Source of the DNA: CAYMAZ01 sp964526285 | GTDB taxonomy: Bacteria > Bacteroidota > Bacteroidia > Bacteroidales > DTU049 | NCBI GenBank assembly: GCA_964526285.1 | Contig: CAZGIW010000007.1 | Span: forward strand, 9,815 to 73,814 | Length of the DNA stretch: 64,000 nt | Direction: 5' to 3' | Shown here: piece by piece, positions 35,204-44,889 of the stretch | Layout of the letters: each line of letters starts with the position of its first letter | How positions within the stretch are numbered: the first letter of the stretch is position 1 | The notes under the pieces: model-generated | Told to the model about the DNA's origin: nothing | The model's input: the letters and a program-made list of their open reading frames with translations, nothing else | The model's database searches: none | Program-made: the position numbers and the translations under genes

Positions 35204-37297
35204 CTAACTGGCATCATCCTGTGTACAGAAATACTCAATTGTTTTCTGAGCACAAGTTTGACAATAACCCAAACGTTCGGTCATTGTAGTAAGCATGCGG
35301 TTATATAATCTCTGATTTTCTTCATTAGAACGGTTGGCAAGGGCGCCCACAAGACTTCCTGCCCCTGCAATATCACTCTTTAGCCTCACATCGGTTACTG
35401 CTTTGACAAGGTCATTGTTATCCATGAAATTGTAGTTTGAATCAGTAATCATTTTCTGTCCATAGATTTTTGTAATGGTTGTTCTGAAGCTTTGTTTTTG
35501 TTCGTTGTTTTTTAATCCCAACCTTTCTTCAACACTGTTGATAAATGTTTCATCTATTTTTATGGCAACAAGTTTCTTTGTTTGGGGATCCTGATATGTC
35601 CACATTTTGTCAGGTCCGAGATTTTTAGCGTCAATACCAATAACCATGTTCACATAATTCATCACATCTTTATGAATGGCATTGGGCTCATCCATGTATG
35701 CATTGAAAATTTCTGTCATGATATTTTTTCTGTGAATTGTTTTGGCAGTTTTCAGATCTTCAAAATATTTAATCCTGTCGTTGGGGTCATGAACATAATC
35801 AAGAATTATTTTTTCAATTGAAGGGAAAATATCTCCTGCATACATGCATTTTCCTTCCTGAGTTTCTGATTGTTCAAGCAGTATTTGAATTGCTCTACCC
35901 AGATTTCTGTGTCCCAATCCTTTTTGTCCAAATCTTCTTGTAATGTCAGGGTCTGTATTCAGGTCGCTAATCACTTCAGCAAGTGTTCTAATACTCTTTT
36001 CACCGGCCACATCACCTGCTGCCAGCTGCATCATTTCAACAGGTGTAAGTTTATCATGACGAGGCATACGTGAAAGTACAAAAGAAGTAGAAAGTGCACT
36101 GTTCAGATTGGGGTCAATATGTAGTTTTTCGCCTGTAAATGTCGTTTTGTCAACTCCTCCAAGGGCAAACCCTGTGAGTTCTTTCTGCAGGTGCAGGTTA
36201 GTAACATGAGACATATAAGTGAGTCTGCATCTGTCAACAATGGGAGCTTGTTCCTTCTCTTCAAGAAAACGTCCAAATTCAGCATTATTACTGGTGGCAA
36301 CTATCAAAGTATCAAGTGGCCACTTGAATCCTTCAATTTCAATGGTGCGGTTTTGAATAACTCCAAGATAAACCTGAACAAGGTCACGTTTGTTTTTGAA
36401 AATTTCATCGGCAAAATGAATACCACCACCTGCTACACGTGCAAGGGCACCTCGTCTCAAATCAAAACGATATGGATTGTCTGTGTCTGTGATATGAAGA
36501 AGTCTGGAAATTGACTCCTCTCCAAGCAAATCAACGGCTGATGAGGTGATTTTATCCTTTGCAGCATATTTGCCTGTGAGTGTTCCTCGTGATTCGCTTA
36601 CAGGGACTTTAATGATGTCAACAAACTCACTCAGTGCTTTGTTGTAATCCCCATTACAGTGTTCCAAAATCTGATGCCAGATATAGTATGAACAAGCTCC
36701 AAGAGGACGATAACTTTTATAAAATTGTTCAATTTGCTTTGGTTTTGCTCCGCATGATGCTATAAAATCCATTCCTGAGTTTTTGTCTTCGCCCAGATTC
36801 ATGGCTAGAATCATCGGATCTTCGTAGGTTTGTGATTCTATCGTTGTAATTTTACCGTATTTTCCTACTTTGTCAAGATTTTTAAACCTGAAAGTAAATC
36901 TATTATTCTCAGGAAGAAAAGTGAAATTTCGATAGAGTGTTGACAAAAAATCAACAAAATATGTTTTTCCGTTTCCAGGTTCTCCAATGAGTACAAAGGC
37001 CATTTCGGAAGATGAACCTCCCTCTGCAGCATCTTTTACAAAGGAAACAAAACTGTTGATTTCATCATACATTCCAATAATGTGCTTTTGACCATCTCTG
37101 AATACACCAAAATCATAAGTGCTGCGACCGTTTACAATTACTTTTCTGATTTTTTCCGAATCTCCAAGTATCATTCTTGATACAGACTGAAATACATTTT
37201 CAAAATGAAGTTTTCCGTCAACAACTTTTTTAACATGCTGCTGAAGAGAATTTTGTGCCAGATTTCTTGTCCCTGTTTTTGTAGCTTTTGCGTTCAT
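35204..37297 (-). CDS. prkA: PrkA family AAA+ / serine protein kinase
   Basis: The 697-aa protein leads the operon. The AAA domain shows Walker A GEPGNGKTYF near residue 107, GGGIHFADEIFKNKRDL as Walker B near 291, and WPLDTLIVATSNNAEF as sensor-1-like segment. FVLSRMPRHDKLTPVEMMQLAAGD and later DPQTKKLVAIKIDETFINSVEERLG correspond to the usual PrkA C-terminal region. PrkA (YeaG) is a stress-related protein kinase or ATPase. A CQTCAQ near the C-terminus is unusual and could bind metal. The order here is PrkA, DUF444, SpoVR, second PrkA-like protein, on the minus strand with gaps of 33, 2 and 12 bases. No clear -7 element was found upstream. Confidence 0.9.
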   Translation of the reverse strand: MNAKATKTGTRNLAQNSLQQHVKKVVDGKLHFENVFQSVSRMILGDSEKIRKVIVNGRSTYDFGVFRDGQKHIIGMYDEINSFVSFVKDAAEGGSSSEMAFVLIGEPGNGKTYFVDFLSTLYRNFTFLPENNRFTFRFKNLDKVGKYGKITTIESQTYEDPMILAMNLGEDKNSGMDFIASCGAKPKQIEQFYKSYRPLGACSYYIWHQILEHCNGDYNKALSEFVDIIKVPVSESRGTLTGKYAAKDKITSSAVDLLGEESISRLLHITDTDNPYRFDLRRGALARVAGGGIHFADEIFKNKRDLVQVYLGVIQNRTIEIEGFKWPLDTLIVATSNNAEFGRFLEEKEQAPIVDRCRLTYMSHVTNLHLQKELTGFALGGVDKTTFTGEKLHIDPNLNSALSTSFVLSRMPRHDKLTPVEMMQLAAGDVAGEKSIRTLAEVISDLNTDPDITRRFGQKGLGHRNLGRAIQILLEQSETQEGKCMYAGDIFPSIEKIILDYVHDPNDRIKYFEDLKTAKTIHRKNIMTEIFNAYMDEPNAIHKDVMNYVNMVIGIDAKNLGPDKMWTYQDPQTKKLVAIKIDETFINSVEERLGLKNNEQKQSFRTTITKIYGQKMITDSNYNFMDNNDLVKAVTDVRLKSDIAGAGSLVGALANRSNEENQRLYNRMLTTMTERLGYCQTCAQKTIEYFCTQDDAS

Positions 37298-37374
37298 AAA
37301 ACAATGAATTTAAATTTTTTCTAAAAGTAGTAATTTTTTTGAAACTGATTGGGGTAATATTAAAATCTTTGCAA

Positions 37375-37640
37375 CTGTTGAAACAGAAGCTCCAAAATCC
37401 ACAAAAATGTTTTTTGGTGTAATTCTGTGTTTTTTCCGAGCAGTAGGCTTCTCTACGGGAAAGGGATCACGATGTGAAGTGTTTTGGTGGCAGAAAAAAT
37501 CCGAAAACTTAGCCACAGTAGTTCGACGGGTGCCACAGTGAGCCCGCCGAACTGCTCACTACAAGCACCACAAAAGCTCTAAAATCCACAGAAAATTCTT
37601 TGGTGTAATTCTGTGTTTTGGTGCTTTGGTGGCAGAAAAT
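37375..37640. repeat. Two degenerate copies of an interspersed non-coding repeat, with alternative hairpins
   Basis: The 468-base gap 37298-37765 has no gene. It holds two diverged copies (about 37381-37500 and 37568-37640) of the motif family also found in tandem at 57406-58152: CTCCAAAATCCACA, then GGTGTAATTCTGTG, then TTTGGTGGCAGAAAA. Arms CACAGAA (37587-37593) and TTCTGTG (37609-37615) can pair. Between the copies, AGTTCGACGGG (37520-37530) can pair with CCCGCCGAACT (37543-37553), or AGTGAGC (37537-37543) with GCTCACT (37554-37560). Confidence 0.75.
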
Positions 37641-37765
37641 GACCGCAATTATAGTCGCTAAGTCACTAATAATCAAGGTTTCACTAAGAATAATAATCGC
37701 GCTTGTGTACTGGTGGCAGAAAAAAAAATGATATTACTCTTGTGTTTGAAAAAAAGTCCCTCAAC

Positions 37766-38956
37766 TCAGGTTGCAATTTTCTTCACAGCAATCTGCAAAT
37801 TACTTTTTTTGGCATAACCACGTCTGAATTTCAATGGCTCAGGCTGTTGCTTTTTGTATTCATCAAGCATGTCCTGTTGAAAATATCTTGAAAATATGGG
37901 AATGGGACGTTCATATTCTCCATAAATATTCACCTGCCATTCATCTTTGTTGAAATATTTATATGGCATTCCTGAGTCATCCTGTAAAATAAAATTTCCT
38001 TTATCAAGGATAAGCTGTTTGATTGTCTCAAAAAACGGATCGTGTAAAAGATAGGATGCAGATTTTATATACACTGCACAGTTTGGGTCAATACCTTCAA
38101 GATACGCCACCACGTTTTCATTGCGTGAAAGATATCCGTCGCTGATGTCTATTGAAAAATAAACCAGCTTCTGTACTTTTGGATCATTTTCATTACGGAA
38201 AAGAATCTCCACGCCTTTTTGAAATTTCTGATTGGGAGCAAAATTATTAAACAAACTATCATATTCCAGACTACCATTATCTCCAAATTTAAAAGGTTTG
38301 ATACTGATAATTTTTTTGCCGGCACGTGCCATAAAAATCAATAATACAGGAGCTGCACCATCCACTTCTCTGCTTGACAAATCCACTTTCATGGAATGTG
38401 TTCTGAAAAAGCTCAGATAAATAATGTGATAAATGCTTTGCTCATACATTTTGAAATAATCATTCAGTTCAGTTTCAGGCACTGAAAGTGGATTGGGAAG
38501 AGATCCGGGAGGTTCAAGTCCAAAAAAGATGTATTCTTCCATATCAGGAAAAAACACATCTGCATTGATGAAATCAGGACCACTGAAAGGATAAAATAAT
38601 GTGTTATATTGCTGATTAACAAGTCTCATTTCTTTTTCTATCCATGGTGTGATATTGCTGTCAACATCATTATAAAACATGTCCCATTTTTCATCCATGC
38701 GTTGTTTGAATTGCTGCCACTGAGTGGTTTGGCTCAGTTCAAATAATTCACTTGAAGTGTCAACTTGCAATCCGGCAATAAACATGGCAATGTCAGTGAT
38801 TTGTTGGTTGTAGCTAACGTCTTGAATTACAGGGTCTTCTGTTGTTGCTGTGTCGTCTGTATGCTTGGCTTTCTGAGAACAGCGGTTGCACGATGTGCTG
38901 ATAATCAGCAAACTCATAATGCTGATGCCAAATAAAGAAATGATGTTATGCTTCAT
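37766..38956 (-). CDS. Putative lipoprotein of unknown function
   Basis: The 396-aa product has a lipoprotein signal ending in LLIISTSC (Cys at about residue 23), followed by a charged Thr/Asp-rich spacer. The mature part is mostly helical and acidic with several FF/YY pairs (FFPDMEEYIFFGLEPPG) and resembles no domain I know. It starts 3 bases after the stop of the amino-acid permease, so it is probably cotranscribed and may act alongside that transporter, but there is no direct evidence. The C-terminus is basic (YAKKSNLQIAVKKIAT). Confidence 0.68.
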   Translation of the reverse strand: MKHNIISLFGISIMSLLIISTSCNRCSQKAKHTDDTATTEDPVIQDVSYNQQITDIAMFIAGLQVDTSSELFELSQTTQWQQFKQRMDEKWDMFYNDVDSNITPWIEKEMRLVNQQYNTLFYPFSGPDFINADVFFPDMEEYIFFGLEPPGSLPNPLSVPETELNDYFKMYEQSIYHIIYLSFFRTHSMKVDLSSREVDGAAPVLLIFMARAGKKIISIKPFKFGDNGSLEYDSLFNNFAPNQKFQKGVEILFRNENDPKVQKLVYFSIDISDGYLSRNENVVAYLEGIDPNCAVYIKSASYLLHDPFFETIKQLILDKGNFILQDDSGMPYKYFNKDEWQVNIYGEYERPIPIFSRYFQQDMLDEYKKQQPEPLKFRRGYAKKSNLQIAVKKIAT

Positions 38957-38959
38957 AAT

Positions 38960-40288
38960 TTATGTTTGTTTTAGTTTTCTGTTAAGTAAATGATTGATGA
39001 AATATAGAAGCAGACCGCTGAATACAGTTGCAAGCCCGAGTAGTGATTCCGTTGTTTTTTCTGTGAGCAGGAAGAATAATGTCCAGCTCATAATTACAAG
39101 AAAAAGGATTGGGACAATGGGATAACCAAAAGTTTTGTATGGTCTTTCAATATTTTTGTAGCGCAATCTGTGCACAAAAATTCCAGCCACTGCAAGAAAA
39201 GTGAATAAATTCAGAGTGAAACCCGTATATGTGAGCACAGCCTCAAATGAACCTGTGATAATCATAATCAGACTGATAAAGGATTGCACAAGTATGGCAT
39301 ACACAGGGATACTTTTTTTGTTTTTCAGAGAAAGAAATTGCAGAAGTTTGTAGTCTTCGCCCATAACCTGAGATACACGTGGTCCAACAAACACCATTGA
39401 GCTTATTGATGAAACGAGCAGAAATGAAATGAGCATTCCCATAATATCTCCTCCTGTTTTTCCGAAAATATGAAAAGCAGAAATATAACCCACATCAACC
39501 TGAGCTTCCATTTCATTCACTGGCGCCGTAAGAAGGAATGTATAATTGAGAAGTACATATAAAATTGTGACAATGATTGTTCCCAAAAACAATGATTTTG
39601 GTAGAAGTTTGGCAGGATTTTTAATTTCGCTTGCAATGTAGGATGAGGCATTCCATCCAGAATATGCATAGGTAACATAGATGAGAGAAACTGCAAATGC
39701 AGGACTGATAATTTCGTTCCAGCTGACAGAGTCAGGGATAAGTGTAATATTCTGATAAAATGGAGTGATAAGAAATCCGCAGAAAATGAAAACAATAATC
39801 AGCAAAACTTTAAAAATGGTAAAAATATTCTGAAAGCGGCTTCCCTGTCTCACATCCCATGAATGGATTGCAGTAATAACCAACAGAGTAGAAATGGCAA
39901 CCCATACAGATGAAAGCTCAGGAAATACTTTGTTTGTATATGTGCCGAGAGCCATACTTGCCAATGCTACGGGGGCTGCAAATCCAACGGTAATAGAAAT
40001 CCACCCGGCCAAAAATCCAATAACGGGGTGATATATTTGTGTGAGGTAATTGTATTCTCCACCTGAACGAGGCATAGCAGCTCCCAGTTCGCCATATACC
40101 AGCGATCCGCATAGTGCAATAACTCCTCCAAGAAGCCATAAAAATATAATAGCAAAAGGAGTTTTTATGCCCATGAGCTGAAATCCCAGTGAAGTGAACA
40201 CACCAGTTCCAATCATATTGGCAATAACAAATGAAGTGATAGTGAATAAACCCAGTTTTACAGCTGTATTTTTTAGGTCTTTGCTCAT
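38960..40288 (-). CDS. APC superfamily amino-acid permease
   Basis: From the ATG at 40288 the product is 442 aa with twelve hydrophobic segments. It shows the N-terminal APC signature NMIGTGVFTSLG (helix 1 unwound region), followed by GALCGSLVYGELGAAMPRSGGEYNY in sense, and later AYSGWNASSYIASEIKNPAKLLPKSL, all typical of amino acid/polyamine/organocation transporters of the LAT-like group. The substrate cannot be told from sequence. The longer frame to 40339 lacks a good reason to be used. A lipoprotein gene follows after 3 bases. Confidence 0.9.
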   Translation of the reverse strand: MSKDLKNTAVKLGLFTITSFVIANMIGTGVFTSLGFQLMGIKTPFAIIFLWLLGGVIALCGSLVYGELGAAMPRSGGEYNYLTQIYHPVIGFLAGWISITVGFAAPVALASMALGTYTNKVFPELSSVWVAISTLLVITAIHSWDVRQGSRFQNIFTIFKVLLIIVFIFCGFLITPFYQNITLIPDSVSWNEIISPAFAVSLIYVTYAYSGWNASSYIASEIKNPAKLLPKSLFLGTIIVTILYVLLNYTFLLTAPVNEMEAQVDVGYISAFHIFGKTGGDIMGMLISFLLVSSISSMVFVGPRVSQVMGEDYKLLQFLSLKNKKSIPVYAILVQSFISLIMIITGSFEAVLTYTGFTLNLFTFLAVAGIFVHRLRYKNIERPYKTFGYPIVPILFLVIMSWTLFFLLTEKTTESLLGLATVFSGLLLYFINHLLNRKLKQT

Positions 40289-40388
40289 TATGTTTTTGAA
40301 TAAGTTTGCAAAGTAAATTGAAAAAAATATTTTGAGCAAACTTATTTTATTATGGCAACATCACGACTCAATAGTAAATCGTTTTCTT

Positions 40389-41258
40389 TTATTCAATCCC
40401 CCTGAAAAACCTCATAATATTATCCACTTCTGATGCCCAGTATTCGTAATCATGCCCTGCTTCGGGAAGATGAAGCTCAGTTTTCAGACTGGGATTGTGT
40501 TTCTTAAGAGAATCGTAAAATAATTGAGACTGAGAATAAGGTGTTACTTTGTCAGATAATCCGTGTCCCAAATAAATTGGAGTTTGCATTTCAGAAATTC
40601 GAAATACAGGGTTTTCAATGGTTGTCCATCTTTCAGGAAACTGGTTGTATGGTCCCCAAAATCCCTGATGCACTCTGTCGTTTGGTATGGCCGACTGGTC
40701 AAAATCGCCTGAAAGTGCCGCAGCACCTGTAAACAACCATGGCATTTGCTGACAAACCATTGCCACACCTCTTCCACCAGTTGATAAACCCACAATAAAA
40801 TTTCGTTCACCATCTACAAGCAGACACATTTTCTGTAGCTCTGGTATAACAGTCTCTGTTAGCCACAAAAGTCCGGGAAATACTGAATAATCAGGTCTTG
40901 TTTCAGGATAAATATTTGTATGAAAGTTGCTTTTTCCCATGTGAGGCATCACAACACAATAGCCATCTTCAATGGCATGACTGCAGAGTTTTGTTTTTGT
41001 ACACCAGTCATCAGCCGGAAAATTCCATCCATGAAGTAGAAGAAATGTGCCTTTTTTTTCATCAGGTGTGCATAATTTTACGCTCACATCATGTTCGCTA
41101 ATTTGAAATGTTGTATCTGAAACAGGCAACATCTTGGTGCAGGTGTATTTAGTAGTATCTTTAGCCAAAATTTCATCATCCGGTTTTTCAGTATCCTTAG
41201 GATTGCATCCATACATCGCAACTAAAAAACTAAAAAAATAAAAAATTACATTTTTCAT
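40389..41258 (-). CDS. Alpha/beta hydrolase lipoprotein
   Basis: The 289-aa product begins with a lipoprotein signal ending in MYGC (Cys18). The fold is suggested by LLLHGWNFPADDW (oxyanion region), VGLSTGGRGV, whose Ser is the likely nucleophile, and EAGHDYEYW near the C-terminus with the catalytic His. YLGHGLSDKVTPYSQS probably supplies the acid. The enzyme would act in the periplasm or at the outer membrane as an esterase or peptidase; substrate unknown. It lies 100 bases upstream (in transcription sense) of the permease gene and ends at 40389. Confidence 0.85.
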   Translation of the reverse strand: MKNVIFYFFSFLVAMYGCNPKDTEKPDDEILAKDTTKYTCTKMLPVSDTTFQISEHDVSVKLCTPDEKKGTFLLLHGWNFPADDWCTKTKLCSHAIEDGYCVVMPHMGKSNFHTNIYPETRPDYSVFPGLLWLTETVIPELQKMCLLVDGERNFIVGLSTGGRGVAMVCQQMPWLFTGAAALSGDFDQSAIPNDRVHQGFWGPYNQFPERWTTIENPVFRISEMQTPIYLGHGLSDKVTPYSQSQLFYDSLKKHNPSLKTELHLPEAGHDYEYWASEVDNIMRFFRGIE

Positions 41259-41370
41259 AATAAGCTAATAAGGTTACATTCTTTTTTGGTTTGCATTGTG
41301 CTTTTTTATTAAAACTTTCATGATAAAACAATAAAGTTTGTTTTTACAGGATTATCTTTTGGCAAAAATA

Positions 41371-41405
41371 AAAAAAAAGCCCTTCGGCAAACCGGGGGGC
41401 TTTTT
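41371..41405 (-). terminator. Intrinsic terminator after the ferredoxin gene
   Basis: GCCC at 41379-41382 pairs with GGGC at 41397-41400, with flanking A and T tracts that extend the stem. On the minus strand it ends in a run of T, 26 bases after the ferredoxin stop. Confidence 0.75.
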
Positions 41406-41430
41406 GAATAAAAAATTTTATGCAAAATGT

Positions 41431-41598
41431 TTATTCGGGATGAATTGCTTCAACCGGGCAAACATCAGCGCAAGCACCGCAATCTGTGCAGATTTCGGGA
41501 TCAATTTTGTAAATGGGACCTTCTGCAATAGCTTCAACTGGACATTCATCAATGCAGGTGCCGCAAGCAGTACAATCATCTGTAATTACGTAAGCCAT
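41431..41598 (-). CDS. 2[4Fe-4S] ferredoxin
   Basis: From the ATG at 41598 the product is 55 aa with two C-x2-C-x2-C-x3-C-P motifs, CTACGTCIDECP and CTDCGACADVCP, each supplying ligands for a [4Fe-4S] cluster. The length and the duplicated layout are those of clostridial-type ferredoxins, low-potential electron carriers in the cytoplasm. It lies 305 bases from korA in divergent orientation, so it is a likely electron acceptor for the 2-oxoacid:ferredoxin oxidoreductase. A longer frame upstream to 41646 lacks Cys and would run through the promoter. A terminator follows. Confidence 0.95.
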   Translation of the reverse strand: MAYVITDDCTACGTCIDECPVEAIAEGPIYKIDPEICTDCGACADVCPVEAIHPE

Positions 41599-41625
41599 GA
41601 TTTTTATTATTTTGTGTTTGTGCTG

Positions 41626-41633
41626 CAAAAATA
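41626..41633 (-). promoter_or_regulatory. Putative -7 promoter element of the ferredoxin gene
   Basis: Read on the minus strand this is TATTTTTG, matching TAnnTTTG, 28 bases before the ATG at 41598. The 305-base divergent gap holds this box and the korA box and no other gene. Confidence 0.5.
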
Positions 41634-41869
41634 GAAAAAAACTCAAAACAGAAACATATTTATTTACAAAAAATGAAATTTATAGTAATTTTAAATAAGG
41701 GATTTTGTAATGAAACTCAGACAGAGAAATAAATAGAATAGATAAATATAATTCCATTTACCATAGGAGTGGTTTAAATTTTTTTTTAGTTATTAACATA
41801 TTGATAAATATTCGTTAAAAACTTGCAAAATTTTTTTTCATAAAAAGTCAGGGATATTATAGAAACCTA

Positions 41870-41877
41870 TAATTTTG
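41870..41877 (+). promoter_or_regulatory. Putative -7 promoter element of korAB
   Basis: TAATTTTG matches TAnnTTTG, 27 bases before the ATG at 41904. Confidence 0.55.
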
Positions 41878-41903
41878 CCAAAATAATTAATACTTCAATA
41901 ATA

Positions 41904-43766
41904 ATGAGTAAAGATAAACTTATCAAAGAGAAACCCACAGTTGAAAAATCAGCGATTGTGGTTAAGTTTGTTGGTGATTCGGGTGATGGTATGCAGTTGT
42001 CAGGAACATTGTTTGCAGAAACAGCAGCATTGTCCGGAAATGATCTTGCTACATTTCCTGATTTTCCGGCAGAAGTGAGAGCACCACAGAACACAGTTGC
42101 AGGTGTTTCAGGATTTCAGCTTCAGTTTGGACATGAAAAAATTTATAGTGTAGGAGACATGTGTGATGCACTTATTGCTATGAATCCTGCATCATTAAAA
42201 TCAAATTTGAAATGGGCAAAGGATGGTGCATTAGTTATTACAGATTCAGATGCATTCAATGAAAAAACCATTGAAAAAGCTGGTTATACAACGAATCCAC
42301 TTGAAGACGGAACATTAGAAAAGTATAATATTATTAAAGCCCCAATTACCACATTAACCAAAAAGAGTCTTGAAGGGATGGAAGGTGTTGATAATAAACA
42401 GGCTTTGCGATCAAGAAATATGTTTGTTTTGGGAATGTTGTATTATATTTTTGATAAACCACTCAAACATACATATGAGTTTTTTGAAATTAAATTCAAA
42501 AAAAATCAGTCTGCACTCAACTCCAACAAGGTTGTACTCAAATCGGGATATGATTATGCTGAAACTGTTGAGGCGATTCATCAGACTATCACAGTTCCCA
42601 AAGCACCAATGGTGAAGGGACGCTACAGAAATATTACAGGAAATGTAGCAGTTGCATGGGGATTGATGGCTGCTGCCGAAAAATCACGAAGACATTTGTT
42701 TCTTGGGTCATATCCAATCACACCAGCCACAGAGATTTTGATGGAGCTTTCTAAGCATAAAAGTTTAGGAATCAGAACATTTCAGGCAGAAGATGAAATT
42801 GCGGGAATTTGTTCTGCAATTGGAGCCAGCTTTGCCGGTGCGTTTGCTTGTACAACAACATCAGGACCGGGGCTTTCGCTCAAATCTGAAGCAATGGGTT
42901 TAGCAGTGATTACTGAATTACCACTTGTTATCGTGAATGTACAAAGGGGTGGCCCTTCAACAGGATTGCCAACAAAGTCTGAACAATCAGATTTATTGCA
43001 GGCACTGTACGGAAGAAATGGAGAAGCTCCTATGATTGTGATGGCTGCTTCTACTCCCGTGGATTGTTTCTATGCTGCTTTTGAAATTTCAAAACTTTCT
43101 CTTGAACACATGACACCTGCCATATTGCTCACAGAAGGTTATCTTGGCTTTGGTTCGGAATTGTTTAGAATTCCCAAAATGTCAGAACTTCCAGATATTA
43201 AACCTCCTTATGCCAATCCTAAAAAATCTTACAAACCATACGAAAGAGATCCTGATACACTTGCACGATATTGGGCAATTCCGGGAACTCCGGGTCTGAG
43301 ACATAGAATTGGTGGGTTGGAAAAGACAAATATTGATGGTGTCGTTTCTACTGATCCCCATAATCATGAATTGATGGTGAAACTGAGAGAAGAGAAAGTG
43401 CTGAAAGTGGCTGATAAAATTCCTGATCAGGAAGTGTATGGGAGTAAAGATGATGAATTACTTGTTGTTACATGGGGTAGCACACTTGGTGTTGTGCGAA
43501 AAGCAATTGAAGAAGCCAGAGCCGAAGGACAAAAAATTGCACACACTCATTTCAGATACATCTATCCTTTACCAAAAAATACTGAAAAATTACTCTCTCA
43601 ATACAAAAAGATTCTTGTGTGTGAATTGAATAACGGACAGTTTGTTAAATACTTACGTATCAGTTTGCCACATATACCCTACAAACAGTTCAATAAAGTG
43701 CAGGGACAACCTTTCAATATTAAAGAATTAAGAGAGCAGTTTACACAAATTTTAAAGGAGAAATAG
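41904..43766 (+). CDS. korA: 2-oxoacid:ferredoxin oxidoreductase, fused gamma-alpha subunit (KorA-type)
   Basis: The 620-aa subunit begins with a gamma domain (about 15-200: VVKFVGDSGDGMQLSGTLFA, FPAEVRAPQNTVAGVSGFQ) followed by the alpha, pyrimidine-binding domain (about 225-470: LGSYPITPATEILMEL, QAEDEIAGICSAIGASFAG, TTTSGPGLSLKSEAMGLA, VQRGGPSTGLPTKSEQSD). This gamma-alpha fusion with a separate beta subunit is the KorAB layout, which most often oxidises 2-oxoglutarate to succinyl-CoA with reduction of ferredoxin, or runs in reverse in reductive TCA steps. Substrate is inferred. The beta gene starts 2 bases after the stop. Confidence 0.92.
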   Translation: MSKDKLIKEKPTVEKSAIVVKFVGDSGDGMQLSGTLFAETAALSGNDLATFPDFPAEVRAPQNTVAGVSGFQLQFGHEKIYSVGDMCDALIAMNPASLKSNLKWAKDGALVITDSDAFNEKTIEKAGYTTNPLEDGTLEKYNIIKAPITTLTKKSLEGMEGVDNKQALRSRNMFVLGMLYYIFDKPLKHTYEFFEIKFKKNQSALNSNKVVLKSGYDYAETVEAIHQTITVPKAPMVKGRYRNITGNVAVAWGLMAAAEKSRRHLFLGSYPITPATEILMELSKHKSLGIRTFQAEDEIAGICSAIGASFAGAFACTTTSGPGLSLKSEAMGLAVITELPLVIVNVQRGGPSTGLPTKSEQSDLLQALYGRNGEAPMIVMAASTPVDCFYAAFEISKLSLEHMTPAILLTEGYLGFGSELFRIPKMSELPDIKPPYANPKKSYKPYERDPDTLARYWAIPGTPGLRHRIGGLEKTNIDGVVSTDPHNHELMVKLREEKVLKVADKIPDQEVYGSKDDELLVVTWGSTLGVVRKAIEEARAEGQKIAHTHFRYIYPLPKNTEKLLSQYKKILVCELNNGQFVKYLRISLPHIPYKQFNKVQGQPFNIKELREQFTQILKEK

Positions 43767-43768
43767 TC

Positions 43769-44812
43769 ATGGAACAAGAATCTATCAATAATACAATCGG
43801 CAGAGCAGCAGGTACATTGACAAAAGAGGATTTTATCAGTGATCAGATGGTGAAATGGTGTCCTGGATGCGGAGCACATTTTATACTCAATGCTGTTGAA
43901 AAAGTGTTTCCTCAAATTGGATATAAACCTGAAAACTTTGTTATTGTTTCAGGTATCGGGTGTTCTTCAAGATTTCCATATTATGTAAATACATATGGTT
44001 TTCATGGAATTCACGGACGTGCACATGCAATTGCATCTGGTGTAAAACTTGCCAATCCGGGACTCAGTGTTTGGATTGCTACAGGTGACGGTGACTCTAT
44101 GGCCATTGGAGGTAATCATTTTATTCACATCATTAGAAGAAATATTGATGTGAATATTCTTCTGTTCAATAACCAGATTTATGGACTTACAAAAGGACAG
44201 TATTCTCCTGCTTCTCCAATGGGAAGTGTGACTAAAACATCACCTTACGGAACAATTGAAAATGCTTTTAATACAGGAAATCTCGTACTCGGCGCACAGG
44301 GAACTTTTTTTGCACGTGCCGTGGATAATAATATTCCTCTCATGACAAAAATTATGTTCCAGGCTGCAAAACATGATGGAACATCAGTTATGGAAATCAT
44401 GCAAAACTGTATAGTTTTCAATGATAAGGCTCATGCTGCAATTACAGATAAAGAATTCAGAGATGAAACTCAACTCATATTGGAACATGATAAGCCAATG
44501 ATTTTCGGTAAAGAAAAAAATAAAGGAATTGTCATTGACGGAACACAATTGCGTGTTGTGGAAATTGGCAAAAACGGAGTTACAGAAAGTGATATCCTGG
44601 TGCACGATAAATATTCACAAGATCCTGGGATTCACAGAATGCTTGTAAGGATGGCTCCACCTGAATTTCCAATGGCATTAGGTGTTATCAGATCTGCCTT
44701 TGCTTCAACTTATGATGATTTGATGATTGAACAAATCAGTCAGCAACGTCAGGCAGGAAAAATCAGATCAATGGAAGACCTGCTCAATAGCGGTGATACC
44801 TGGGATATGTAG
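43769..44812 (+). CDS. korB: 2-oxoacid:ferredoxin oxidoreductase, beta subunit (KorB-type)
   Basis: The 347-aa subunit binds thiamine diphosphate and a [4Fe-4S] cluster. VKWCPGCGAHF near residue 28, GIGCSSRFPYY near 65 and a later NC (MQNCIVF) supply four Cys as in KorB/PorB. The TPP motif is WIATGDGDSMAIGGNHFIH, followed by LLFNNQIYGLTKGQYSP. There is no extra ferredoxin domain. It is coupled to korA by a 2-base gap and an AAGGAG ribosome-binding site lies at the end of korA. Expression with the divergent ferredoxin is likely linked. Confidence 0.92.
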   Translation: MEQESINNTIGRAAGTLTKEDFISDQMVKWCPGCGAHFILNAVEKVFPQIGYKPENFVIVSGIGCSSRFPYYVNTYGFHGIHGRAHAIASGVKLANPGLSVWIATGDGDSMAIGGNHFIHIIRRNIDVNILLFNNQIYGLTKGQYSPASPMGSVTKTSPYGTIENAFNTGNLVLGAQGTFFARAVDNNIPLMTKIMFQAAKHDGTSVMEIMQNCIVFNDKAHAAITDKEFRDETQLILEHDKPMIFGKEKNKGIVIDGTQLRVVEIGKNGVTESDILVHDKYSQDPGIHRMLVRMAPPEFPMALGVIRSAFASTYDDLMIEQISQQRQAGKIRSMEDLLNSGDTWDM

Positions 44813-44889
44813 AGAACCTGTTGTTTAATTATTAATGTTTAATTCTTAATTCTTAATGATTAAGGAATGATTAAATCATTACAGATTCG

